A DNA stretch of 64,000 bases from Roseovarius nubinhibens ISM (lineage in GTDB: Bacteria > Pseudomonadota > Alphaproteobacteria > Rhodobacterales > Rhodobacteraceae): the NCBI RefSeq assembly GCF_000152625.1, contig NZ_CH724156.1, positions 1,903,778 through 1,967,777 on the forward strand, in the 5' to 3' direction. The position numbers were made by a program, and so were the translations under genes. The notes under the pieces were generated by a model. That model was not told the DNA's origin. It did not search any database and saw only the letters and a program-made list of their open reading frames with translations. Positions 1 through 8,329 of the stretch are shown here, piece by piece (within the stretch, counting starts at the first letter, position 1; the number at the start of each line of letters is the position of its first letter).

Positions 1-56
1 TCATCGACGCCCTCTGCCAGGACGACCTGGTCGGCGGTTTCTTGTGCTTGTGTCAT
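1..56 (-). CDS. TRAP transporter permease, TAXI family (N-terminal fragment)
   Basis: Only the first 18 codons are in the window. The frame starts with ATG at 56 and reads MTQAQETADQVVL before running off the left edge. It lies 119 bp downstream of a TAXI substrate-binding protein gene on the same strand. In this family the next gene normally encodes the fused membrane permease, so the call rests on position, not on the residues. A purine-rich GGAGGGGAC just upstream of the ATG is a good ribosome binding site. A strong hairpin between the two genes would lower permease expression relative to the binding protein. Confidence 0.55.
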   Translation of the reverse strand, partial: MTQAQETADQVVLAEGVD

Positions 57-109
57 TGTCCCCTCCGCTCTGCGTCCCGCATCATAGCACGGGTGCAGCG
101 CCCACTTGG

Positions 110-143
110 AAAAATGCCGCGCCCGGGTCTCTGGGGGCGCGGC
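110..143 (-). terminator. Intrinsic terminator/attenuator between binding protein and permease genes
   Basis: On the minus strand GCCGCGCCC pairs perfectly with GGGCGCGGC across a 10-nt loop and is followed by ATTTTT. Between a binding-protein gene and its permease gene this would act as a partial terminator, giving excess binding protein. Confidence 0.8.
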
Positions 144-175
144 ACTACTGTCAGGCCATTCAGGCCGGTGACGGT

Positions 176-1168
176 TTACTTGCTGAAGATCTTGTCGGCG
201 GGGATATCCGCACCGGCATTCTCAACGAACCATTTTGCTGCACCGGGGTGCCACATCATGACTTTGTTCTTGTCCCAGTTCTCGGGCAGGGTCGATGCGG
301 CGGCACGGTGGATGCCCTGCATCCGCTCGTTGTCCGACATGACCGTGTCCACGACCGCATAGACAAAGCTCTCGGGCAGGTCGCAATTGGCGATGGTGAA
401 GTTCCACATCGACACCGACCGCGCCGGCGCTTCCAGCGTGGTGTAGGTATCCGCCTTGATTTCAAAGGCCGACACCGGGAAGGCCTCCATGATCTTGGCC
501 TGTTCCTCTTCGGTGAACTCGATGATGTTCACATCCGTCTGCACTTCGAGCTGGCTGACCGCGGGCACCGGCACACCGGCAGCAAAGGCGATCACGTCGA
601 GAAGACCGTCCTGAAGCTGCCCGCCAAGGTCGGACCAGCCGCCATTGCGGCGCTCGAACTTGACGCCCAGCTCTTCCATCATGCGCGGGAAATAGGTGTC
701 CGAGGTCGAGCCCGCCGGACCAAAGCCGATCCGCGCCCCATCCGGGATATCCGCGATGCTTTCGATGCCCGACGAGGCCAGCGCAGTCACGCTAAAGGGC
801 GTCTGATACATCGGGAACATGGCACAGGCATTGGTCATCTGCAGACCGGGGGCAATCGGGTTGGTCCCTGCCAGCGATTCCGCCGCCGGGCCCATGGTGG
901 TCATGCCGAACTGTGCCTCGCCGGTGTGCACCAGTGCCATGTTCTGCATCGGGCCGCCGGTGACTTCGCCGCCGCCAGTGATGCCGAGCTCATCCGCCAC
1001 AAGGTTGGCCCAGCCCGAACCATAGGCGAAATAGGTGCCGCCCTGGCTTGCCGTGCCCACGGTAAAGCTCTCGGGCCAGCCGGTGCGATCCTCGTCACCT
1101 GCCGCGAAAACGCTCGTCGTGCCCAGCGCCGTGGTCAGGGCAAACGCAGTAATTTTGCCGAGTTTCAT
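176..1168 (-). CDS. TAXI family TRAP transporter solute-binding protein
   Basis: 330 residues, the usual size for a TAXI (TRAP-associated extracytoplasmic immunogenic) binding protein. A signal peptide of about 22 residues ends near SVFA, and the mature protein begins with the family-typical VGTASQGGTYFAYG substrate-pocket strand. It should bind a small organic anion in the periplasm and deliver it to a sodium-driven permease; the substrate cannot be read from sequence. The start has a strong GGAGGAG ribosome binding site. The gene follows a dctBD-like two-component pair on the same strand and precedes the permease gene, so the cluster looks like a sensor-controlled uptake system. Confidence 0.9.
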   Translation of the reverse strand: MKLGKITAFALTTALGTTSVFAAGDEDRTGWPESFTVGTASQGGTYFAYGSGWANLVADELGITGGGEVTGGPMQNMALVHTGEAQFGMTTMGPAAESLAGTNPIAPGLQMTNACAMFPMYQTPFSVTALASSGIESIADIPDGARIGFGPAGSTSDTYFPRMMEELGVKFERRNGGWSDLGGQLQDGLLDVIAFAAGVPVPAVSQLEVQTDVNIIEFTEEEQAKIMEAFPVSAFEIKADTYTTLEAPARSVSMWNFTIANCDLPESFVYAVVDTVMSDNERMQGIHRAAASTLPENWDKNKVMMWHPGAAKWFVENAGADIPADKIFSK

Positions 1169-1191
1169 AATAGGTCTCCTCCAAATGTCTC

Positions 1192-1208
1192 ACCGGCATT
1201 GTGCCGGT
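1192..1208 (-). promoter_or_regulatory. Inverted repeat in the leader of the TAXI binding-protein gene
   Basis: ACCGGCA and TGCCGGT form a perfect 7-bp dyad with a 3-nt spacer, centred about 32 nt upstream of the start codon. It could be an operator for the adjacent response regulator or an mRNA hairpin near the ribosome binding site. No T-run follows it. Confidence 0.45.
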
Positions 1209-1455
1209 CTCCCATGTGGGGCCGTATTGTTAAGCCTCGCCGCGCCAATGCAACGCGGGCGCGCCCGCTTTTTGGCCGGAATGCTGATTTAATCGGCGTC
1301 ATGGGTGGGAAAGGGGACATGCGCCTCTGTGCCATGTCCCCCTGACGGTACATCGCAGCGGATTTGGGCCTGAAATCACGCAGAGTAGGCCCGCGATTGA
1401 TCCTGAAACTGCCCGAAAACTGACCGCAAACGGGACGCAAACGGGAGGCCGGGGC

Positions 1456-2796
1456 CTAGCCTTCGGCGATAAACGCCTCTCGCGACAGCCCGTATTTCTG
1501 CATCTTCTCATAGAGCGCCTTGCGCGACAGGCCGAGCGCCTCATAGGTCTCCTTGAGACTGCCGCCATGCGCCGTCAGGCTCGCCGCGATGAGCGCCTTT
1601 TCATGCGCCGCCACCCGCTCGGCCAGCGTCGCCTCCGGCTGATCCGCCGCCGGCCCGATGTCGAGATCAAGCCCAAGCGCAAACCGATCCGCCGCATTGC
1701 GCAGCTCGCGCACATTGCCGGGCCAGGGCCGCGCCGCCACCGCGTTGAGCACCGCGCCGGGAATATCGGGCACCGCAAGTTTATACCGCGCGGCGGCCTC
1801 AGCCACGAGCGTGGTAAAGAGCTTGGGCACATCCTCGCGCCGCTCGGTCAGATCGGGAATGCGCAGCGTCACCACATTGAGCCGATAGAGAAGATCGGGC
1901 CGAAACGTCCCCTCCGCCGCCGCCGCCCTGAGGTCTTGCTTGCTCGCCGCGACAAAGCGCACATCGAGCGTCACCGGCTCGTTCGAGCCGAGCCGCGTGA
2001 TCGTCCGGTTCTGGATCGCATGCAAAAGCTTGGCCTGCATCGGCTGCGCCATGCTCTCGATCTCGTCGAGAAACACGGTCCCGCCGCGCGCATGTTCAAA
2101 CCGGCCCGCCCGCGCCCGCATCGCGCCGGGAAAGGCCCCCGCCTCATGGCCGAACAGCTCGCGTTCGATCAGGTCGGCGGGCAGGGCGGCACAGTTGATA
2201 TGGACGAACGGCTTTTCCGACCGCGCCGAAGCCCGGTGCAGCGCCCGCGCCGCGACCTCCTTGCCGGTGCCGGTCGCGCCTTCGATGAGAACATCCGCCT
2301 CGGTCCCGGCAATGGCGCGGATATGCTGGCGCAGCCGCACCATCGCATCCGACCGACCCGTTAGCCGCGCCTCGATCACGTCGCGCCGCCCCACCTGCCG
2401 CCGCAGCGCCCGGTTCTCGAGCGTCAGCCGCCGCTGTTCCAGCGCCCGCCGCACCGAGGACACCAGCCGCGTCGGCGAATAGGGCTTCTCGAGAAAATCA
2501 TAGGCCCCGTCGCGCATCGACTGCACCGCCAGATCGACATCGCCATGACCGGTGACCAGGATCACCGGAATGGCGGAATCGATCTCCAGCGCCCGCGCCA
2601 TGAGCTCGAGCCCATCCATCCCCGGCATCCGGATATCGGTCACCAGAATGCCGGGAAAATCCCGCGCCACATGCGACAGCGCCTCGCTCGCATCCGCGAA
2701 ACAGGCCACATCGAGATCTTCGAGCTGCAGGCTCTGCGCCGCCGCCAGCCGCAGATGATCCTCGTCATCAACGAAAAGGATGGTTTCCGGTCTCAT
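1456..2796 (-). CDS. DctD-like sigma-54-family response regulator with GAFPGA loop
   Basis: 446 residues. A receiver domain occupies residues 1-120, with acidic pocket VDDE, phospho-acceptor Asp54 and Lys104. A central AAA+ domain follows, with Walker A GATGTGKE at 173-180 and Walker B VFLDE at 241-245. A Fis-type helix-turn-helix lies at about 405-440. The sigma-54 contact loop, normally GAFTGA, reads GAFPGA at 220-225. The gene overlaps the upstream histidine kinase gene by 4 nt and precedes TAXI transporter genes, so it probably activates transport genes in response to the substrate. Whether it works through sigma-54 is uncertain because the key Thr is Pro. Confidence 0.88.
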   Translation of the reverse strand: MRPETILFVDDEDHLRLAAAQSLQLEDLDVACFADASEALSHVARDFPGILVTDIRMPGMDGLELMARALEIDSAIPVILVTGHGDVDLAVQSMRDGAYDFLEKPYSPTRLVSSVRRALEQRRLTLENRALRRQVGRRDVIEARLTGRSDAMVRLRQHIRAIAGTEADVLIEGATGTGKEVAARALHRASARSEKPFVHINCAALPADLIERELFGHEAGAFPGAMRARAGRFEHARGGTVFLDEIESMAQPMQAKLLHAIQNRTITRLGSNEPVTLDVRFVAASKQDLRAAAAEGTFRPDLLYRLNVVTLRIPDLTERREDVPKLFTTLVAEAAARYKLAVPDIPGAVLNAVAARPWPGNVRELRNAADRFALGLDLDIGPAADQPEATLAERVAAHEKALIAASLTAHGGSLKETYEALGLSRKALYEKMQKYGLSREAFIAEG

Positions 2797-4664
2797 TGCG
2801 CCGCCACCTCGTCCTCGGCCACCCGATCCCGCGCATCATCAAGCTCGACGGCAAAGATTGCGCCGCCCTCGGGATGGTTGCGCGCGCTCAGCGTGCCGCC
2901 GAAATCGCGCACGATATTATAGGAAATCGACAGCCCAAGCCCGAGCCCCTTGCCCGGGCTCTTGGTGGTGAAAAACGGATCGAACAATTGCGCCATCGTG
3001 TCGTCGGTAAGCCCCTCGCCATGGTCGCGAACCTCGACGATCCAGCGCCCGCTGTCCAGCCCGGCCACCCGGATGCCGATCTCGGGGGCGGGCTGCGTCT
3101 CCATCGCGTCGAGCGCATTGGCCAGCAGATTGACCAGCACCTGTTGCAGCCGCACCTGCCCGCCCATCACGAAAATATCGCCCTCGGGCCGGTCGATGGT
3201 GATCCGCGCCTCGGCCGCCTTGATCCGGTTGTCCATCAGCGACAGCACATCCTCGAGCACCGGGATAAGCGGTACTGGTCCGATCTTTTCCTGCGGCCGC
3301 CGGGCGAAATTGCGCAGATGTCGCGAGATCGCCGCCATCCGGTCGGCCATCTGCAGGATCAGCCCCATGTTGCTGCGCGCCTCTTCCTGCCGCCCCCGCT
3401 CCATCAGGGTGAGCGCGTTCTCGGCATAGGCCTTCACCGCCGCCAGCGGCTGGTTGAACTCATGGCTGAGCCCCGCCGACATCTGGCCAAGCGCCGCCAG
3501 CTTCCCGGCCTGCACCAGCTCGCTCTGCGTCCGGCGCAGTTGATCCTCGGTGGCGCGCCGCTCGTCCACTTCCTGCAAGAGCTGCCGGTTCGCGGCGTTG
3601 AGATCGGCGGTCCGCTCCGCCACCCGGTCGATGAGCGTCTCCTGATAGATCCGCTGCTGCGCCTGCTGTTCGAGCGCCCGCGCCCGCCGCTGCAAGAACA
3701 GCGCCGCCACCAGCCCGGCAAAGAGGCTCAGAAGGATGAGCAGCGCCAGAACCTGCCGCGCCTGCGCAATCGCGGGCCCGGTGGGGGTGAGCACCCAGAC
3801 CCGCCAGCCCGCCGCCGCAATCAAGCCGACATTCGACAGATATTCCTCCGGCCCCTCCCGGGTCTGAATGCGCAGCAGATCGACCGAAGGCGCCACCGCC
3901 TCATGCGCCACATCGAGCGTGCGAATCCGTTCGAGCGGATATTGCCGCGTCGCATCAATCGCGGCGAGCACCCCATCGGCCACCGGCCCCAGCGTGTTGA
4001 AATGCCAATCCTCGCGGTCCGATAGAAAGATCACATTGTTCGGATCGGTGACGAGAATGGTGTTGTCGCCATTGCGCCAGGTTTCTTCGAACCCGTGCAA
4101 CAGGATCTTCACCGCCACCACCCCGAGGATCTCGGTCTCGTCGATGATCGGCGCCGCAAAGTAATAGCCCCGCTGCCCCGAGGTCAGGCCAAGCGCGTGA
4201 AACCGCCCACGCCCCTCGCGCATCGCATCGGTGAAATAGGGTCGAAAGGCAAAGCTGCGCCCGACAAAGGAATCCTCGCGCCGATAGTTACTGGCCGCGA
4301 TGGTAAGCCCCTTGGCATCCATCACATAGATATCCGCCAGATCGAGCGTCAGCGCCGTCTGCCGCAGCTGTTCATTCACGAAAGGCAAGAGCCCGACATT
4401 GGTCGGATCATGCAAAAGGTCCGTCAGGATCGGCCGCTCGGCCAACAGCGCCGGCAGCGCCTCGGACCGCGACAGCGCCCCGCGCAGCGATTCCGTGGCG
4501 ATCCGCAAAGTGGCGCTCTCGCGGTCGCTGGTCTTGGCCAGAAAGGATCGCTCGATCCGGGGCAGCGCCGCAAGGCTGAGCCCGATCGCCACCAGAACCA
4601 GCAACAGCAGGTTCCGCATGGCGCGGCGCATGTGATCGGATCGGGGCGGCGACGGGGCTTTCAT
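2793..4664 (-). CDS. DctB-like sensor histidine kinase
   Basis: 623 residues from the ATG at 4664; an alternative ATG lies at 4631 and the open frame extends further upstream. An N-terminal membrane helix is followed by a periplasmic Cache-type sensor region of about 250 residues and a second membrane helix (LALLILLSLFAGLVAALFL). A coiled-coil then leads to the kinase core. The H-box reads GLSHEFNQPLAAV with the phospho-His near residue 401; the N-box is NLLANALDAM and the G-boxes are DHGEGL and GLGLGLSI. This matches the C4-dicarboxylate sensor DctB in layout. It overlaps the response regulator gene by 4 nt, so the two are co-translated. The ligand is presumably the substrate of the downstream TAXI transporter (inference). 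Confidence 0.87.
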   Translation of the reverse strand: MKAPSPPRSDHMRRAMRNLLLLVLVAIGLSLAALPRIERSFLAKTSDRESATLRIATESLRGALSRSEALPALLAERPILTDLLHDPTNVGLLPFVNEQLRQTALTLDLADIYVMDAKGLTIAASNYRREDSFVGRSFAFRPYFTDAMREGRGRFHALGLTSGQRGYYFAAPIIDETEILGVVAVKILLHGFEETWRNGDNTILVTDPNNVIFLSDREDWHFNTLGPVADGVLAAIDATRQYPLERIRTLDVAHEAVAPSVDLLRIQTREGPEEYLSNVGLIAAAGWRVWVLTPTGPAIAQARQVLALLILLSLFAGLVAALFLQRRARALEQQAQQRIYQETLIDRVAERTADLNAANRQLLQEVDERRATEDQLRRTQSELVQAGKLAALGQMSAGLSHEFNQPLAAVKAYAENALTLMERGRQEEARSNMGLILQMADRMAAISRHLRNFARRPQEKIGPVPLIPVLEDVLSLMDNRIKAAEARITIDRPEGDIFVMGGQVRLQQVLVNLLANALDAMETQPAPEIGIRVAGLDSGRWIVEVRDHGEGLTDDTMAQLFDPFFTTKSPGKGLGLGLSISYNIVRDFGGTLSARNHPEGGAIFAVELDDARDRVAEDEVAAQ

Positions 4665-4838
4665 AGCCCCGATTATGCGGCGCGGCGGGGCAATTGCCCA
4701 GAGCCTCCGTGCCGCCTGCGCTTGCAGGCCGCAAGCCCTGCCCGGGGCGGGATTTTGCCGCGCCTCGCCCCTATTGAGGGTCATTTTCCCCATTGTTATA
4801 TGCTAGGGACCCCGATACCCCCGCCCACTGACCCCAAG

Positions 4839-5870
4839 ATGACCCAAGAAAGCAGCCCCGTGACCGAGCCGCGCCAGAAAAAAGTAGAACGGCACGCCCG
4901 CCTCTCCGTCGCCCCGATGATGGATTGGACCGACCGGCATTGCCGCTATCTGCACCGGCTCCTGTCGCGTGAGGCGCTGCTTTATACCGAGATGGTGACA
5001 GCCCCGGCGCTGGTGCGGGGCGGGGCGATGCATCTGCTCGATCACGCGCCCGAGGAACATCCCGTGGCGCTGCAGCTTGGCGGCTCGGACCCCGAGGAAC
5101 TGGCCGAGGCGGCTCGGCTTGGGGCCGAGGCGGGCTATGACGAGATCAATCTCAACTGCGGCTGCCCCTCGGACCGGGTGCAATCGGGCACCTTTGGCGC
5201 GGTGCTGATGACCGATCCGGGCCGGGTGGCCGACTGCTGCGCCGCGATGATCGCGGCCACCGATGTCGAGGTCACGGTGAAATGCCGCATTGGCGTCGAC
5301 GACCAGGACCCCGAAGAGGTGCTGCCCGAGTTTCTCGCGCGCGTCGGGGCCGCCGGGGTGGGGCGCTTTACCATCCACGCCCGCAAGGCCTGGCTCAAGG
5401 GGCTGAGCCCCAAGGAAAACCGCGACATCCCGCCGCTCGATTACGATCTGGCGCGGCGCATGATCGGGCTTTTCCCGTCGCTGCATCTGTCGATCAACGG
5501 CGGGATCGCGACGCTCGATCACGCGGTCGAGCTGCTCGATCAGGGCTTTGACGGGGTCATGCTCGGCCGGGCCGCCTATCATCAGCCCGCCGATATTCTC
5601 TGCGCCGCCGACCGCCGCATTTTCGGCCATGACGGGCCTGACAGCACGGCCGAAGACGCGGTGCAGGCGATGCTGCCCTATATCGAGGCGCATCTCGCCG
5701 CGGGCGGGCGGCTCAACCAGATCACCCGCCATATGCTCGGCCTCTTTGCCGGTCGTCCCGGCGCGCGGGCCTGGCGGCGGATGCTGTCCGAGGGCGCGTC
5801 GCGCCCCGGTGCCGGCCCCGAGCTGGTCGAAGAGGCGCTGACCCAGATCGCCCCCGATCTCGCCGCCTGA
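4839..5870 (+). CDS. dusA: tRNA-dihydrouridine(20/20a) synthase DusA
   Basis: 343 residues. It reduces uridine 20/20a in the tRNA D-loop using FMN and NADPH. The N-terminal SVAPMMDWTDRHCRY is a DusA signature, and NCGCPSD carries the catalytic cysteine near residue 109. The TIM-barrel phosphate-binding strand SINGGIATL and the HARKAWLKGLSPKENR loop also match DusA. The start at 4839 gives the usual length; an in-frame ATG at 4800 would add 13 residues and cannot be excluded. It is divergent from the histidine kinase gene, so its promoter lies in the 175 bp between them. It stands alone. Confidence 0.95.
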   Translation: MTQESSPVTEPRQKKVERHARLSVAPMMDWTDRHCRYLHRLLSREALLYTEMVTAPALVRGGAMHLLDHAPEEHPVALQLGGSDPEELAEAARLGAEAGYDEINLNCGCPSDRVQSGTFGAVLMTDPGRVADCCAAMIAATDVEVTVKCRIGVDDQDPEEVLPEFLARVGAAGVGRFTIHARKAWLKGLSPKENRDIPPLDYDLARRMIGLFPSLHLSINGGIATLDHAVELLDQGFDGVMLGRAAYHQPADILCAADRRIFGHDGPDSTAEDAVQAMLPYIEAHLAAGGRLNQITRHMLGLFAGRPGARAWRRMLSEGASRPGAGPELVEEALTQIAPDLAA

Positions 5871-5970
5871 TATCTCGCCGCCTGAGAGGATGGGCTGACC
5901 CAAGCATCACCGCTTTTCCCCGGCCCGAGCCGCGTGTACACCGGACGGGACACGAACCCCGGAGACCGCC

Positions 5971-6795
5971 ATGCCCGACACCACCCTCCTGTTGCAGATG
6001 CTTGCCCTTCTGATGGTCATCGGCGGCTTTGCCGGCGTGCTGGCCGGGCTTTTGGGCGTCGGCGGCGGCATCGTTCTGGTCCCGGCCTTCTACTATGCGT
6101 TTCAGACCCTTGGCTATGACGGCCCGCAGCTCATGCAGATGTGTCTCGCCACCTCGCTCGCCACGATCATCGTGACCTCGGTGCGCTCGGTCCTGAGCCA
6201 CAACAAGAAGGGCGCGGTCGATTGGGACATCCTGCGCGGCTGGGCGCCGGGCATCGTCATCGGCGCGCTGATCGGCGTCTGGGTGGCCTCGGGGCTGCGC
6301 TCGGCCACGCTCACCGGCATCTTTGGCATTCTCGGCATCACCGTCGGCCTCTACATGGGGCTGGGCCGCGCCCATTGGCGGCTCGCCCCGGAGATGCCGC
6401 AAGGTGTCACGCGCATGATCCTGTCGCCCATCCTCGGCTTTCTCTCGGTGCTCATGGGCATCGGCGGCGGCAGCTTTGGCGTCCCGCTGATGAGCCTCTA
6501 TGGCCGCCCCATTCACCGCGCCGTGGCCACCGCCGCGGGCTTTGGCATCCTGATCGCCGTGCCCTCGGTGCTGGGCTTTCTGCTGCTCGAGATCGACCCG
6601 GCGCATCGCCCGCCCTTCACCCTTGGCGCGGTCAATCTTGTGGCCTTTGTCGTGGTCATCGCCATGACGCTGATCACCGCGCCCTGGGGGGTCAAGCTCG
6701 CCCATGCCATGGACCCGAAACCGCTCAAACGGGTCTTTGCGGTCTTTCTCACCCTCGTGGCGCTCAACATGCTGCGCAAGTCGATGGGATGGTAG
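5971..6795 (+). CDS. TauE/SafE family sulfite/organosulfonate exporter
   Basis: 274 residues, almost entirely hydrophobic, with about 8 predicted membrane helices. The Gly-rich repeats AGLLGVGGGIVLVP near the N-terminus and LMGIGGGSFGVP in the second half are the two duplicated signature motifs of the TauE/SafE family. Members move sulfite, sulfoacetate or other C2 anions across the inner membrane; the substrate here is not known. The ATG is preceded by GGAG. Its stop codon lies inside the start of the next gene (ATGGTAG), so the two are translationally coupled. Confidence 0.9.
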   Translation: MPDTTLLLQMLALLMVIGGFAGVLAGLLGVGGGIVLVPAFYYAFQTLGYDGPQLMQMCLATSLATIIVTSVRSVLSHNKKGAVDWDILRGWAPGIVIGALIGVWVASGLRSATLTGIFGILGITVGLYMGLGRAHWRLAPEMPQGVTRMILSPILGFLSVLMGIGGGSFGVPLMSLYGRPIHRAVATAAGFGILIAVPSVLGFLLLEIDPAHRPPFTLGAVNLVAFVVVIAMTLITAPWGVKLAHAMDPKPLKRVFAVFLTLVALNMLRKSMGW

Positions 6796-7583
6796 AGGCA
6801 CTGGCCGAGACGGGCTGGGCGCTCTTCCCGGCCGAGGACGCGGTGAGCCGCTGGGCCCATCACGCCCGCGCCGCCGCCCTCGACCGCATTGTCACTGACG
6901 CCGCCCATCGCGAGGCCTGGCTCGATTGCGAAGGCACCTGGTTCGTGGGCGTCGATACGCTGCTGAATGACAGGGATGGCGCGCTGCCCGACGGCCCGCC
7001 GCTTTCGGGCACAGCCTATGAGGCGGCCCGCGCGACCTATGGCGCGCTGCCGCTCCATGCCGGGCAGGTGTCGATCACCTATCCCGGCTACCCCCGCCCC
7101 CGCGCGGGCGAGAGCGACGCCGCCCTGCGCTACCGCCGCGACCGCGACGCGGCCCATGTCGACGGGCTTCACGCCCAAGGCCCCGACCGCCGCCGTCATC
7201 TGCTCGAACGCCACGCCTATATTCTCGGCCTGCCGCTGAGCCACGCGGATCGCGGCGCAAGCCCGCTGGTCGTCTGGGAGGGCAGCCATCACATCCTGCG
7301 CCGCAGCCTGACCGAGGCGCTCTCAGGCACCGCGCCTGAGGATTGGGCCAGCGTCGATTTGACCGACATCTATCAGGCCGCCCGCCGCGAGGTATTCGAC
7401 CGTTGCACAAGGGTGGAACTGCCCGCCAGCCCCGGCATGGCGACCTTGGTGCACCGGCTGGCGCTGCACGGGGTCGCGCCCTGGTCAGAGGGCGCCGAGG
7501 CCGAAGAGACCGGGCGCATGATCGCCTATTTCCGTCCTGAATTCGAAGATGTGACCCAGGACAGCTGGCTCACCGCCCCCTAA
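6789..7583 (+). CDS. Putative Fe(II)/2-oxoglutarate dioxygenase, PhyH-like
   Basis: 264 residues from an ATG overlapping the stop of the exporter gene. The centre contains HVDG, a possible HxD iron-binding pair. About 100 residues later come a histidine in LVHRLALHGVAPW and an arginine in GRMIAYFRPEF, the layout expected for the distal His and 2-oxoglutarate-binding Arg of phytanoyl-CoA dioxygenase-like proteins. PLVVWEGSHHI also resembles the PhyH core. The substrate is unknown. Coupling to a TauE-type exporter suggests shared physiology, possibly handling of a sulfonate or a small acid, but this is inference. Confidence 0.55.
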   Translation: MVEALAETGWALFPAEDAVSRWAHHARAAALDRIVTDAAHREAWLDCEGTWFVGVDTLLNDRDGALPDGPPLSGTAYEAARATYGALPLHAGQVSITYPGYPRPRAGESDAALRYRRDRDAAHVDGLHAQGPDRRRHLLERHAYILGLPLSHADRGASPLVVWEGSHHILRRSLTEALSGTAPEDWASVDLTDIYQAARREVFDRCTRVELPASPGMATLVHRLALHGVAPWSEGAEAEETGRMIAYFRPEFEDVTQDSWLTAP

Positions 7584-7616
7584 GCCCGCCTCTTAAACCT
7601 CTGCGCCAAACCCGCC

Positions 7617-7856
7617 TCAGCCGTCGCGCTTGAGCCGCGCCGCCCGTCCGCCGCGCCGCTTGCGCAGCATCGTGCCCCGGTCCGGCAATTCCGCCATGAT
7701 CTCGCGCCGCTGATCCGGCGTCATCCGCGACCATTCGCGGATCTCGTCGATCGACCGGAGACAGCCGGTGCAAATCCGCGCCTCGGGATGCACGACACAG
7801 ACCCGCACACAGGGCGATTCGATCTCGTCTCGGGTCCAGACCTGATCCTTACTCAC
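7617..7856 (-). CDS. DUF1289 family Cys-rich protein
   Basis: 79 residues. The pattern SPCVRVCVVHPEARICTGCLRSIDEI, with four cysteines arranged CxxxC and CxGC, followed by W-x4-TPDQR, is diagnostic of DUF1289 (YdhL-like). The cysteines could bind zinc or an iron-sulfur cluster. The C-terminus is very basic (RKRRGGRAARLKR). Its start overlaps the ruvX stop by 4 nt, making it the last gene of a ccmI-ruvX-DUF1289 operon. Function unknown. Confidence 0.88.
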   Translation of the reverse strand: MSKDQVWTRDEIESPCVRVCVVHPEARICTGCLRSIDEIREWSRMTPDQRREIMAELPDRGTMLRKRRGGRAARLKRDG

Positions 7857-8329
7857 AATGACCTCCCGATATGGCGCAACCGATCGAGCGCCCCTTGCAG
7901 GATATAGGAGGCGGCGACATGGTCGATCACCTCTGCGCGACGCTTTCGCGACGTATCCGCCTCCAAAAGCGCCCTTTCCGCTGCCACGGTCGACAGACGC
8001 TCATCCCAGAACCCGATGGGCAGATCGGTGAGCTGCGCAAAATTCCGGGCAAAGGCGCGGGTGGACTGACAGCGCGGGCCTTCCGAGCCATCCATATTGC
8101 GCGGCAGGCCGAGCACCACGCCAACCACGCTGCGCGCCGCGATAAGCTCTTGCAGACGCGCCGCATCGAGGGTGAATTTCTGCCGCTTCACGGTCTCAAG
8201 AGGCGTCGCCACCCCGCGCATCCCGTCGGACACGGCGACCCCCACGGTCTTGGTCCCGAGATCGAGCCCCATCAGCGCGCCCATCGCGGGCAGGCCCTCG
8301 GCAAAGCTCTCAAATGCGTCATGGATCAT
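7853..8329 (-). CDS. ruvX: Putative pre-16S rRNA nuclease / Holliday junction resolvase RuvX (YqgF)
   Basis: 158 residues with an RNase H-like fold. MGLDLGTKTVGVAVSD carries the first catalytic Asp, VVLGLPRNMDGSEGPRC is the YqgF signature, and FWDERLSTVAAE and IDHVAASYIL complete the active-site set. The family matures the 5' end of 16S rRNA and has been proposed as a resolvase. It overlaps its neighbours by 4 nt on each side (ccmI upstream, DUF1289 downstream). The N-terminal 18 residues are an extension before the first strand; an internal Met at residue 16 is another possible start. Confidence 0.93.
   Translation of the reverse strand: MIHDAFESFAEGLPAMGALMGLDLGTKTVGVAVSDGMRGVATPLETVKRQKFTLDAARLQELIAARSVVGVVLGLPRNMDGSEGPRCQSTRAFARNFAQLTDLPIGFWDERLSTVAAERALLEADTSRKRRAEVIDHVAASYILQGALDRLRHIGRSL

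Noticed and set aside
1210-1300. A -24/-12 (sigma-54) promoter before the TAXI binding-protein gene
   Set aside because: TTGGCGC followed by GGC is present, but the GG-to-GC spacing is 9 instead of 10 and the -12 element is not TTGC.
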